From: Thermoleophilia bacterium
GTDB taxonomy: Bacteria; Actinomycetota; Thermoleophilia; Gaiellales; SKUG01
Assembly (NCBI GenBank): GCA_025964555.1
Contig: JAOPYQ010000021.1
Coordinates: forward strand, 43,842 to 107,841
Direction of reading: 5' to 3'
Length of the DNA: 64,000 nucleotides
Shown here: positions 44,735-52,700 of the stretch, in pieces
How the letters are laid out: every line of letters starts with the position of its first letter
Numbering within the stretch: position 1 is the first letter of the stretch
The notes under the pieces: generated by a model
What the model was told of the DNA's origin: nothing
Seen by the model: the letters and a program-made list of their open reading frames with translations, nothing else
Database searches by the model: none
Program-made: the position numbers and the translations under genes

Positions 44735-44741
44735 TGGCGGA

Positions 44742-44747
44742 AGTGTA
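44742..44747 (-). promoter_or_regulatory. Leaderless -10 box of scpA
   Basis: TACACT followed by seven bases and the scpA ATG. Confidence 0.5.
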
Positions 44748-44815
44748 CTGACCCCACCGGACGGTCGGTCCACTTCAACTACTCGTTGAGGGTTCGACGC
44801 TCCCATGCGGGTTTC

Positions 44816-44868
44816 GAAGCGTGCGGCGCTCGCACGGAGGCGTGCGGCGCTCGCACTGAGGCGTGCGC
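44816..44868. repeat. 21-bp direct repeat, about 2.5 copies
   Basis: Two near-identical 21-base units (GAGGCGTGCGGCGCTCGCACT and a copy differing at two positions) plus half a third copy lie in the gap between scpA and the next minus-strand gene. No gene covers them. Confidence 0.6.
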
Positions 44869-44922
44869 CGACTTCGCGACGCCGTGCGTCCGCCCGGAGC
44901 AGTTCGCGAGTCTCGCCGGGGC

Positions 44923-45423
44923 TCAGCCCTCGACGTTGAAGACGACCGGGTACTCGCCCATCTGGTTGCGCACGATCGGGTCGAGACGATCGACGTCCGC
45001 CTGCGTGGCGACCGGGAACAGGAAGGCCGACTCGTCGTCCCCGACCGTGCCGTCCTTGTCGAGGTCCCAGCCGACCTCCGCCGCCTGGCTCGTGAGCCCG
45101 GGCAGCGTGTTGCCGAAGTACTGCTCGTCGCCGGTCACGAAGCCTGCCTGGCCGACGTACCCGTCGCGCGTCTTGACGATCAGCTTCACGCCGTCGACGA
45201 CCGACTCGAGCGTGCTCGCCGCCGTGTCGGCGTAGAACTCGTCGGCTTCCTTTGTCTCGTCGCCGGGCTCGAGCCACGGGTCACCGACGATGACCTCGAC
45301 CGTGTCGGGCGCGGTGGGGCGCAGCTCGATCGCCGCGGCCTTGCCCTGGTCGTTGGGCTTGGTGAGGAAGTCGTTGCGACGCACGAAGGCGAGCGCGGGC
45401 GAGGGTGCAGAGGTCAGCTTCAT
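44923..45423 (-). CDS. Unknown protein with an EF-hand-like calcium loop
   Basis: The family is not recognised. The 166-residue protein has an alpha/beta-looking body (AAIELRPTAPDTVEVIVGD, YVGQAGFVTGDEQYFG) and a loop DLDKDGTVGDDESA near residue 125 that fits the DxDxDG pattern of EF-hand or dockerin calcium sites. There is no signal peptide. The ATG at 45423 is chosen; GTG codons at 45441 and 45447 are alternatives because a short inverted repeat (CCGCAAGCCTGCGG) lies right upstream. It lies between scpA and a family A protein, both on the same strand. Confidence 0.6.
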   Translation of the reverse strand: MKLTSAPSPALAFVRRNDFLTKPNDQGKAAAIELRPTAPDTVEVIVGDPWLEPGDETKEADEFYADTAASTLESVVDGVKLIVKTRDGYVGQAGFVTGDEQYFGNTLPGLTSQAAEVGWDLDKDGTVGDDESAFLFPVATQADVDRLDPIVRNQMGEYPVVFNVEG

Positions 45424-45566
45424 GCCGCAAGCCTGCGGCACCCGCACCCGAGCGTGTGATTCCGAACCGTCCGACGGCCGGAGCGACCACCACGGTGGCC
45501 CCCCTCGCCTGCGCGCAGCGTCATGAGATCGGTGGCCGACGCTCGCCCGCGGTCATTGTCACCCTC

Positions 45567-45583
45567 GTCCCGATAACCGGGAC
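45567..45583 (-). terminator. Hairpin downstream of the Gly/Lys-rich gene
   Basis: GTCCCG-ATAAC-CGGGAC is a perfect six-pair stem with a five-base loop, 73 bases past the stop at 45656. There is no T-run, so a Rho-independent terminator is only a possibility. Confidence 0.3.
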
Positions 45584-45655
45584 GTACGTGACAACGACGC
45601 GCGGTCGAGCGCGGCCACGACCACATGACGCGATCGCACGTCGCGGAGCGGTTCG

Positions 45656-46396
45656 TCAATCGTCGCCGCCACCACCGCCGCCGCCCTTGCCCTTGCCGCC
45701 CTTGCCCTTGCCGCCGGCGCCACCAGCGCCGCCGGCTGCATCTGCCTCGGAGCCACCGCCGCCGCCCTTGCCCTTGGCCTTGCCGCCACCGCCGGCCGCG
45801 TCATCGGCGCCCTCGGCGGCGTCGTCGCCACCGCCGCCCTTGCCCTTGGCCTTGCCGCCGCCACCAGCCGCGCCAGCGCCCTCGGCGTCGTCGCCCTTCC
45901 CCTTGTTCTTGCCCTTGCCCTTGGCCTTGCCGCCACCTTCGGCGCCCTCGGCCTCGGCGGCGCCGCCGCCACCGCCGCCGCCCTTGCCTGCCTTGTCGCA
46001 GCCGCCGCCGTCATCGTCGCCGCCCTCCTGCTCCACGCCACCGCCGCCTTCGACGGGTGTGGCAACCGGGGGCGCCGCGGGATTCGCGAGCGCGACCGGC
46101 GCCGCCGCATCTGGCAGGCCGCCGCCGAGCGCTGCTGCGCCGCCGCCGGTCAGCGCCGCGACTGCCTTGATGAGCTGGTCGAGCTGGGCGAGGATCCCGT
46201 CGAGCGGTCCACCCGCTCCCGAACCCGTGACTGCCTGGCCTGCCGCGCCCGGAAGCCCGGTCAGGCCGCCCGCGGTGGTCGTGCCGCCCGCGGCGGCCGT
46301 GCCGGTCGCAGCCGTGTCGGTCGTGCCGGTCGCAAGCTGTGCGCCGGTTCCCGACAGCAGCATCGCGCCGTTGCCCAAAGAAGTGATCCCCTGCAT
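45656..46396 (-). CDS. Gly/Lys/Ala-rich low-complexity protein (family A)
   Basis: The 246-residue product has the family A N-terminus: Gly/Thr/Ala-rich residues 1-65 and the helix ILAQLDQLIKAVAALTGGGA (68-87). The second half is almost entirely Gly, Lys, Ala, Asp and Glu with the repeated GGGKAKGKG motif. A single Cys lies in GGGCDKAGKG. The DNA has matching imperfect repeats. Such a tail should be disordered and highly charged. The ATG is preceded by AGGGACG-N5, as at 11747 and 63156. No function can be assigned. It is upstream of the EF-hand-like gene on the same strand. Confidence 0.65.
   Translation of the reverse strand: MQGITSLGNGAMLLSGTGAQLATGTTDTAATGTAAAGGTTTAGGLTGLPGAAGQAVTGSGAGGPLDGILAQLDQLIKAVAALTGGGAAALGGGLPDAAAPVALANPAAPPVATPVEGGGGVEQEGGDDDGGGCDKAGKGGGGGGGAAEAEGAEGGGKAKGKGKNKGKGDDAEGAGAAGGGGKAKGKGGGGDDAAEGADDAAGGGGKAKGKGGGGGSEADAAGGAGGAGGKGKGGKGKGGGGGGGDD
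45661..45990. repeat. Imperfect repeats encoding the Gly/Lys tail
   Basis: A CTTGCCCTTGGCCTTGCCGCC-like block recurs near 45770, 45840 and 45915 at intervals of about 70-76 bp. It encodes the GGGKAKGKG units of the overlapping gene. Confidence 0.6.
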
Positions 46397-46401
46397 GGGT
46401 G

Positions 46402-46408
46402 CGTCCCT
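46402..46408 (-). promoter_or_regulatory. RBS AGGGACG of a family A gene
   Basis: AGGGACG-N5-ATG, identical in sequence and spacing to those at 11753-11759 and 63144-63150. Confidence 0.65.
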
Positions 46409-46552
46409 CGTCCCGTGTCTGACATGGATGCGACCGCCTGCCCGTGTCCCCGCGGGCATGTGTGGGGTGGTCGCACGTATTCCAGGTGTCAGTCGAGACC
46501 GTGGCCCGTGCCGCTCCACGTAACCACGGACGGACCGGGCGCGCAAGCCCCG

Positions 46553-47575
46553 TCAGTTCGTGGCGGCACGTTCCGGCGCCTCGAGCAGGCCGACCTTCGC
46601 GACCACGCGCGCGAGCGTCGCGGACGCCACCTCGCGTGCGCGATCGGCGCTCGACCCGAGGATCCGTTCGAGCTCCGCGCGATCGTCCATGAGCTCATGG
46701 TAGCGCTCGCGAATCGGCGTCATGTGCGCCGCAACTGCCTCGCCGACCGCAACCTTGAAATCGCCATATCGGCCGTGGTCGTGCTCGGCTTCCAGCTCGG
46801 CGATCGACCGCCCACTCACGATGTGCAGGAGCTCGAGCAGGTTGGACACGCCCGGCTTCTGCGCGGGGTCGTAGCGCACCTCGGCCTCGCTGTCCGTCAC
46901 CGCACTCTTGAACTTCTTCACGATCGTGTCGGACTCGTCGAGCATCCAGACGGTGCCCTTCTCCGAGCCGTTGGACGTCGACATCTTTCGGGTGGGGTCC
47001 TGCAGGTCCATGACGCGCCCGCCGACCTCCGCGATGAGCGGCTCGGGGACCTTGAGGATCTCCTCGCCCTCGGCGCCGTAGCGGTTGTTGAAGCGCTGCG
47101 CGAGGTTGCGCACGAGCTCCAGGTGCTGCTTCTGGTCGGCGCCAACCGGCACGCTGTCGGCGTCGTAGGCGACCACGTCGGCGGCCTGCAGCACCGGATA
47201 GGTGTAGATGCCGACGCTGACGCTGTCGCCCTTGCCGTCGGACTTGTCCTTGAATTGCGTCATGCGATTGAGCTCGCCCATGCGCGCCACGCACTGCAGC
47301 ACCCACGTCAGCTGCGTGTGCTCGGAGGCCACATGGCTCTGCACGAACAGCGTCGCGCGCTCGGGATCCACCCCGGCCGCCAGCAGCATCGCCGCGGTCT
47401 TGAGCGTGCTCTCGCGCAGGTCGGCGGGATCGGGCAGCAGCGTCAGCGCGTGCAGGTCGGCGATGAAGTAGAACGCCTCACCGAGGTCCTGGTTGCTGAC
47501 GTAGTGGCGGATCGCGCCGATGTAGTTGCCCAGGTGCTTGTCACCGGTGGGCTGGATGCCGCTGAGGATTCGCAT
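46553..47575 (-). CDS. trpS: Tryptophanyl-tRNA synthetase
   Basis: TrpS charges tRNA-Trp. The 340-residue class I synthetase has the HIGH-equivalent PTGDKHLGNYIGAI, the adenylate region VGADQKQHLELVRNLAQRFN and the KMSTS loop (DPTRKMSTSNGSEKG). Length is normal for the bacterial enzyme. The ATG lies six bases after TAGCAT and has no ribosome-binding site, so a leaderless start is likely. It is divergent from lgt across a 61-bp gap that holds both promoters. Confidence 0.96.
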   Translation of the reverse strand: MRILSGIQPTGDKHLGNYIGAIRHYVSNQDLGEAFYFIADLHALTLLPDPADLRESTLKTAAMLLAAGVDPERATLFVQSHVASEHTQLTWVLQCVARMGELNRMTQFKDKSDGKGDSVSVGIYTYPVLQAADVVAYDADSVPVGADQKQHLELVRNLAQRFNNRYGAEGEEILKVPEPLIAEVGGRVMDLQDPTRKMSTSNGSEKGTVWMLDESDTIVKKFKSAVTDSEAEVRYDPAQKPGVSNLLELLHIVSGRSIAELEAEHDHGRYGDFKVAVGEAVAAHMTPIRERYHELMDDRAELERILGSSADRAREVASATLARVVAKVGLLEAPERAATN

Positions 47576-47581
47576 GCAGGG

Positions 47582-47587
47582 ATGCTA
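47582..47587 (-). promoter_or_regulatory. Leaderless -10 box of trpS
   Basis: TAGCAT followed by six bases and the trpS ATG. Confidence 0.58.
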
Positions 47588-47621
47588 CCCGGCGGACGCC
47601 CGACCCGACCGGTCCGGCGGG

Positions 47622-47627
47622 TAGGTT
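47622..47627 (+). promoter_or_regulatory. -10 box of lgt
   Basis: TAGGTT lies nine bases before the lgt ATG, with no ribosome-binding site between. The transcript would have a leader of at most a few bases. Confidence 0.45.
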
Positions 47628-47636
47628 CTCGCGCGC

Positions 47637-48455
47637 ATGCTCGCGCTCGCCACACTGCTTCGCACGATTCCACCGCCGCCGTTTCGCAACATCGACATCG
47701 GCGGCGTGGTCCTGCACGGCTACGGGCTCGTCATGGGGCTGGCGATCGTCATCGCGATCGCGGTCGCCGAGTGGGGCCTCAAGCGCCAGCACGTGGACCC
47801 GTCGCGCTTCACCGGCCTCGCGCTCGTGAGCGTCGTCGCCGGGTTCATCGGCGCGCGCCTGTACCACGTCGCGAGCGAGCCCTCGCACTTCTGGAACGAG
47901 CCGGCTGACATCCCCAAGATCTGGGAGGGCGGCCTCGGCATCTACGGCGCCGTCATCGCGGGCGCCGGCGTCGGCCTCTGGCTCGCGCCGCGCTTCGGCA
48001 TCCCGCGCCGCGCCGTCGCAGATGCCGCCACGCCCGCACTGCTCATCGCGCAGGCGATCGGGCGCGTCGGCAACTACCTCAACCAGGAGCTGTTCGGTCG
48101 CCCGTTCGACGGTGCCTGGGCGCTCGAGGTCGATCCCGAGCGGCGCCCCGTCGGATACGAGGACGTCGCCACGTTCCATCCGACCTTCCTCTACGAGCAG
48201 CTCGGCACGCTCGCGCTGGCGATCGTCTTCGCCGTCCTGCTCGTGCGGTGGAGCTCGCGCACGCCCGGCATCCTCATGCCGCTCTACATCGCTGCCTACT
48301 CGTTCGTGCGACTGCTCGTCGAGCCCCTGCGCATCGACGACGCGCACGAGTGGCTGGGCGTGCGCCAGAACGTCTGGGTAGCCGGCGTGCTGCTGCTCGC
48401 CGGCCTCACCGTCGCGCTCTTCATGCGTCGACGGGATCCGTCGCGTCGACCGTGA
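47637..48455 (+). CDS. lgt: Phosphatidylglycerol-prolipoprotein diacylglyceryl transferase
   Basis: Lgt transfers diacylglycerol from phosphatidylglycerol to the lipobox cysteine of prolipoproteins, such as the two DUF3352 lipoproteins in this window. The 272-residue protein has seven hydrophobic segments, the HGYGLVMGLA segment and the signature GRVGNYLNQELFGRPF. Length is normal. The last 35 bp overlap the convergent GCS2 gene. No Shine-Dalgarno sequence precedes the ATG. Confidence 0.95.
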   Translation: MLALATLLRTIPPPPFRNIDIGGVVLHGYGLVMGLAIVIAIAVAEWGLKRQHVDPSRFTGLALVSVVAGFIGARLYHVASEPSHFWNEPADIPKIWEGGLGIYGAVIAGAGVGLWLAPRFGIPRRAVADAATPALLIAQAIGRVGNYLNQELFGRPFDGAWALEVDPERRPVGYEDVATFHPTFLYEQLGTLALAIVFAVLLVRWSSRTPGILMPLYIAAYSFVRLLVEPLRIDDAHEWLGVRQNVWVAGVLLLAGLTVALFMRRRDPSRRP

Positions 48456-49560
48456 CGTCGGCCTTCACCTGACACGCTGCCAGCGCGGCTGCGGCGCCGC
48501 CTGACTCGAACGCGTCGATCACGTCGTCGCACGGCGGATGGTCGAGCAGGCCGTCGATCGGGGCGAGCCACGCCTCGTTGCCGAGGTCGCGCGCGTAGGG
48601 GCGCACGCGCTCCACGAGTTCCCGAACCAGGATGGCGACGTCCACCGGATCGTCGCGGCCCACCACGAGGAAGCGCGCCCGCGAGCCGAACTCCATCGCG
48701 CTCCACCGGTTGTGGCGCTCGAGCGAATCGCTGGCGCGCGGCAGCTCCTGGCCGTCGAGCACGAGTGCCGCGATCGCCTGCACGAGCGCCGCCATCGACA
48801 GCGCCACGTCCGCGTTCGGCGACGCGTCGAACGAGCGCACCTCGACCGTGCCGAGCGCCGGCACCGGCGCGACCTCCCACAAGAAGCGCTGCGGCCCCGA
48901 GTTCTCGAGCTGGTGCAGTGCGTGCACGGCTCGATACTCGGCCACGTCGTGGAAGCGTGGCGCTGGTCCGGCCCACAGCATGCGGCGCAGGACCTCCGAG
49001 CGCGCGGAGCGCCACGGCGAGCGCACCCCCGCGACGATCGGGGAGTTCGCGGTGCACGCGATGAACAGCGGCACGCATCCGGCGAGCGCGTCCATCGTGC
49101 GGATCGCGTCCTCGAGGCTCGGCTGTCCGACGTGCACGTGGATGCCATGGGTGACCTGGTCGCCGAGCGTGCCTACGCGCGCGTGGAGCTCCGCGATCGC
49201 GCCGTGTGCCTCGGAGGGGGTGACGATCGAGGCGTCGGCGACGAGCGTCGGATGCATCCCGATGCCGCAGGCCTGCATGCCGGCTGCCTCCACGCGCGCG
49301 GCGAGCTCGTCGCGCAGTGCCCGGAGGTCGACGTCGAGCTGGAGCAGGTCGCGGTTCGCCGCAGTGGTGAGTTCCACGCTCGTGCGCAGCAGCTCGGCCT
49401 TCATCCAGCCGCCGGGCGAGGCGATCGTCTGGTACTCGCCGTCGAGGATCTCGTCCGCGCGTGGAGCCGGCGTCACCCCGTCGGCGGCGTCGACGAGCAC
49501 GAACTCCTCCTCGATCCCGAGGGTGAGCGGCTCGGAGTGTTCGAAGTGGAGGTCCGGCAC
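48421..49560 (-). CDS. GCS2-family carboxylate-amine ligase (YbdK type)
   Basis: The 379-residue protein matches the glutamate-cysteine ligase GCS2 / YbdK family: LTLGIEEEFVLVD at the N-terminus, GGWMKAELLRTSVELTT, VTHGIHVHVGQPS and a C-terminal TVEVRSFDASPNADVAL. YbdK members have weak glutamate-cysteine ligase activity; in actinobacteria the group also includes EgtA-like enzymes, but no ergothioneine or mycothiol genes are near. The GTG start at 49560 directly precedes the conserved core and lacks a strong ribosome-binding site. Confidence 0.88.
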   Translation of the reverse strand: MPDLHFEHSEPLTLGIEEEFVLVDAADGVTPAPRADEILDGEYQTIASPGGWMKAELLRTSVELTTAANRDLLQLDVDLRALRDELAARVEAAGMQACGIGMHPTLVADASIVTPSEAHGAIAELHARVGTLGDQVTHGIHVHVGQPSLEDAIRTMDALAGCVPLFIACTANSPIVAGVRSPWRSARSEVLRRMLWAGPAPRFHDVAEYRAVHALHQLENSGPQRFLWEVAPVPALGTVEVRSFDASPNADVALSMAALVQAIAALVLDGQELPRASDSLERHNRWSAMEFGSRARFLVVGRDDPVDVAILVRELVERVRPYARDLGNEAWLAPIDGLLDHPPCDDVIDAFESGGAAAALAACQVKADVTVDATDPVDA

Positions 49561-49735
49561 GATGTCGGCATGCCCGAGCCGCGACGGCGCCGAACCCGCT
49601 TCCGGATCCGCGTCAGAAGTGCGTCAGATGTCGGCCAGCCTCCATCTGGAGCGGGAATTCAGGCTTTCCACTTCTCCGGTTCCGTCGTACAACCGAGTAG
49701 GACGACCGCGCTCTGGACGGCGCGAACTGGACGAC

Positions 49736-52700
49736 ATGCTTCACTCTCACCTCACCGACATTGGCTTCCCGGCGCCGTTTGCGCACCCCTTCGACGAAGG
49801 TCTCCTGGCTGCGCTCGCGACCCGGCCGGGCGCCCTGCGCATGCGCATCCCGGACGAGGATCGGCCCAAGCCGGCGCCCACGCCCGCTCCCGTGAAGCCG
49901 CGCCCGGTCGCCCCCAAGCCCGTCACGCCGCCCGCGAAGCCGACGCCCGCGAAGGCGACCCCGGTCAAGTCCACCGATCAGGGCAAGGCCGGCGTCTCCA
50001 ACAACCGTCCCGCCAAGACGCCTCCGACGCCGCCTGCGCCGAAGCCGAAGATCGTCGAGCGGAAGAAGACCCCGCCGGCTGCACCGAAGCCGACCCCGAA
50101 GCCTGAGCCGAAGCCTGAGCCGACGCGCGCGAAGCCCGGCGCCTCCAAGCCCACGCCCACCGAGCGCCGTCCCATCAAGGGCGGCGGTCCGGCACCTACG
50201 AAGACCTCCGCACCGACCCCGACACCGAACAAGGCGGCGATCCGCGCGGCCGACGCCAAGTACTTCGCCGCCCATCCGACGAAGACCACGGCCCCGACGC
50301 CGAGCACGCCTGACAAGTCGGCGATCCGCGCGGCCGACGCCAGGTACTTCGCGGCCCATCCGACGAAGACGTCGGCTCCGAATCCGAGCACGCCTGACAA
50401 GGCCGCGATTCGAGCCGCCGACGCCAAGTACCTCGCGGCGCATCCGACTCCGACCCGCACCAAGCCCGGCGCGACCACGCCGTCCAAGACGGCCCCGCCT
50501 GCTTCACCGACTCCCGACAAGGCTGCGATCCGTCGCGCCGAGGAGGCGTACGCCAAGAAGGACGACGCGACCGAGCTCGACAAGCTGACGCCGGCAGAGC
50601 GCCAGCAGCTGCTCACCGACCAGGCCGCGCTTGAGGAGCAGGAGCGACAGGCCCGCGAGCGCAACAAGCCGACGCCGCCGCCGGCTCGGACTCCCGGCCA
50701 GCCGCCGGTGAATCGCGCGATCACCGAAGAGATCAACACGTCGAACGCCACGCGCAGGTCGCAGGCGAACACCGAGATCCAGGAAGCGCGCGAGACCTAC
50801 TTCGAGACACACGACCAGTACGTCGATGCCAACGGCACGGTGTACGCCGCGTCGGTTGACGCGAGCGGGAACATCCAGCTGCGCCGCGAGTCGACGGTCC
50901 CGGCCGCGAACGGCACTCCCGAACTGCAGGTCGAGCGCACCGCCACGATCGCGACCGATCGAAGCCGCGACGACGTCGCGATCACGCGCAACAAGCCGAC
51001 CGGCGCACCAAACGAGGTGCGACAGACGCGCACCGAGTCCAACCACACCAACTCTGATGGCTCTGCCGGCAACTCGCAGATCCGCATCGAACAGGTGCAG
51101 GACAAGCCCGATGGCTCCACGCATCGCAGCAAGACCGAGGAGAACTACGGGCCTAACGGCAAGGCGACCACGCGCCTGCAGGAGCAGGAGATCGAGCTCG
51201 CGAGCGGCGATCGTACGCTCGACCGCACGACGACCACCTTCGGTGCGAACGGCACCACGCCCACCCAGCTCGTGAACCTGCACGAGACCGAGTCCGGCAC
51301 CACGCAGGCGACGAGCTCGCGCGAAACCACGACGCAGCTCGCCGCCGACGGCACCACTCCGAAGAACGTCGTGGTGGTCGAGGCCGGCACGGATGGCGAC
51401 GGCAAGGAGCAGCCGCGCACGACCGCGAACACGGACTACGACGCGTCGGGCGAGCCCACCAACACCTACATCTCGCGCGACGGCGGCGAGCTGCCGGCCA
51501 ACACGCCACGCACCGAGTACCTGGTCTGGAAAGCCGACGGCACCGGCACGGTCGACCGTCGCGTGACCGGCGGCGCCGGCATGTCCGAGTACGAGTACGA
51601 GCAGTTCGTGGCCACCGGCGTGAAGCCCGACGGGCGCGACGTCCCCGAGGAGCCCAAGGAACCGAACTACGAAGACTTCATGGGCTACGCCGGCGGGGCA
51701 TACGGCGAGAACACGTCCGGGCAGACGTACGAAGAGGCGATGGAGGCCTACGAGTCCGCCCACTCACGCTGGGAGACCGACAAGACCGAGGTCGAGACCT
51801 ACAACCGCGACAACTCGCTCGAGGAGGTCGACCCGACGTCGATCCCCGGCGGCGAGGATCCCGTCAAGTGGACCCGAGGCGGCGACGACCGCTGGACGTC
51901 CGAGAACCTCGACGTCAACCTCGTGCCGCCGCTCCAGGGCTCGCAGTCCACGCCGAGCGTGTTCGAGGTCCCGGCCGAGGTGCGCACGCGCGCCGCCGCA
52001 ACGGCGATCGACCAGTCGGCGCCCGCGAAGGACCCGGCCGCATACACGCGGCTCGACCAGGAGCAGGCTGCCTACGAGCGCCAGCTCGACGGCGCGACGA
52101 CCGACGCGCAGCGCGAGCAGATCATGTCTGGCTACTTCGCCGACCACCCGTACTACATCGACCGTGGCACCGGCCCGGACGCGCAGCCCGTGCTCATGGC
52201 GTCCGCCTGGTCGCCGGGTGCGCCCTACAACTCCAACCTGTTCGGCGCGAGTCGCGCCATGGATCCGCACGCCACGATGGCGCGCACCGGCATCCAGGGC
52301 CAGGACGACATGGGCCAGCCCGCGACGGTCGACGTCGTGCGCAACCAGTACGTCGACGGCACGCAGGACGACGTCGTCCGCACGAGCTACGACGGTCCGG
52401 CCGGCGCGTCGCGCGTCACGGTCACCGGCGAGCACACCAACGCCGCCGGCGTCGTCACCGAGCGCGATCGCAACGCGCAGTCGCAGGTGACGCGCACCTC
52501 CGAGGGCCTGCCGCCGCTCGCCGTGACCGAGACGTCGCGCGAGCGCTTCAACGAGGTCTCCGGCAAGCCGCAGGGCGAGCAGTACTTCGCCGTCGCCAAG
52601 AGCGACCACCTCATGACCTCGGTCGAGGAGCGCAAGGACTACTACGGCACCGACGGCATCATCTTCGACACGAAGATCGACGCCACGTCGATGTCGCGCA

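Noticed and set aside
45661..45990. Repeats resembling a CRISPR array
   Set aside because: The repeats are imperfect, have no unique spacers and keep the reading frame of a Gly/Lys-rich protein.
48632..49735. In-frame upstream extension of the giant gene
   Set aside because: It lies antisense to the well-supported GCS2 ligase and encodes Ser/Arg/Ala-rich shadow sequence. The ATG at 49736 is the first that is clear of that gene.
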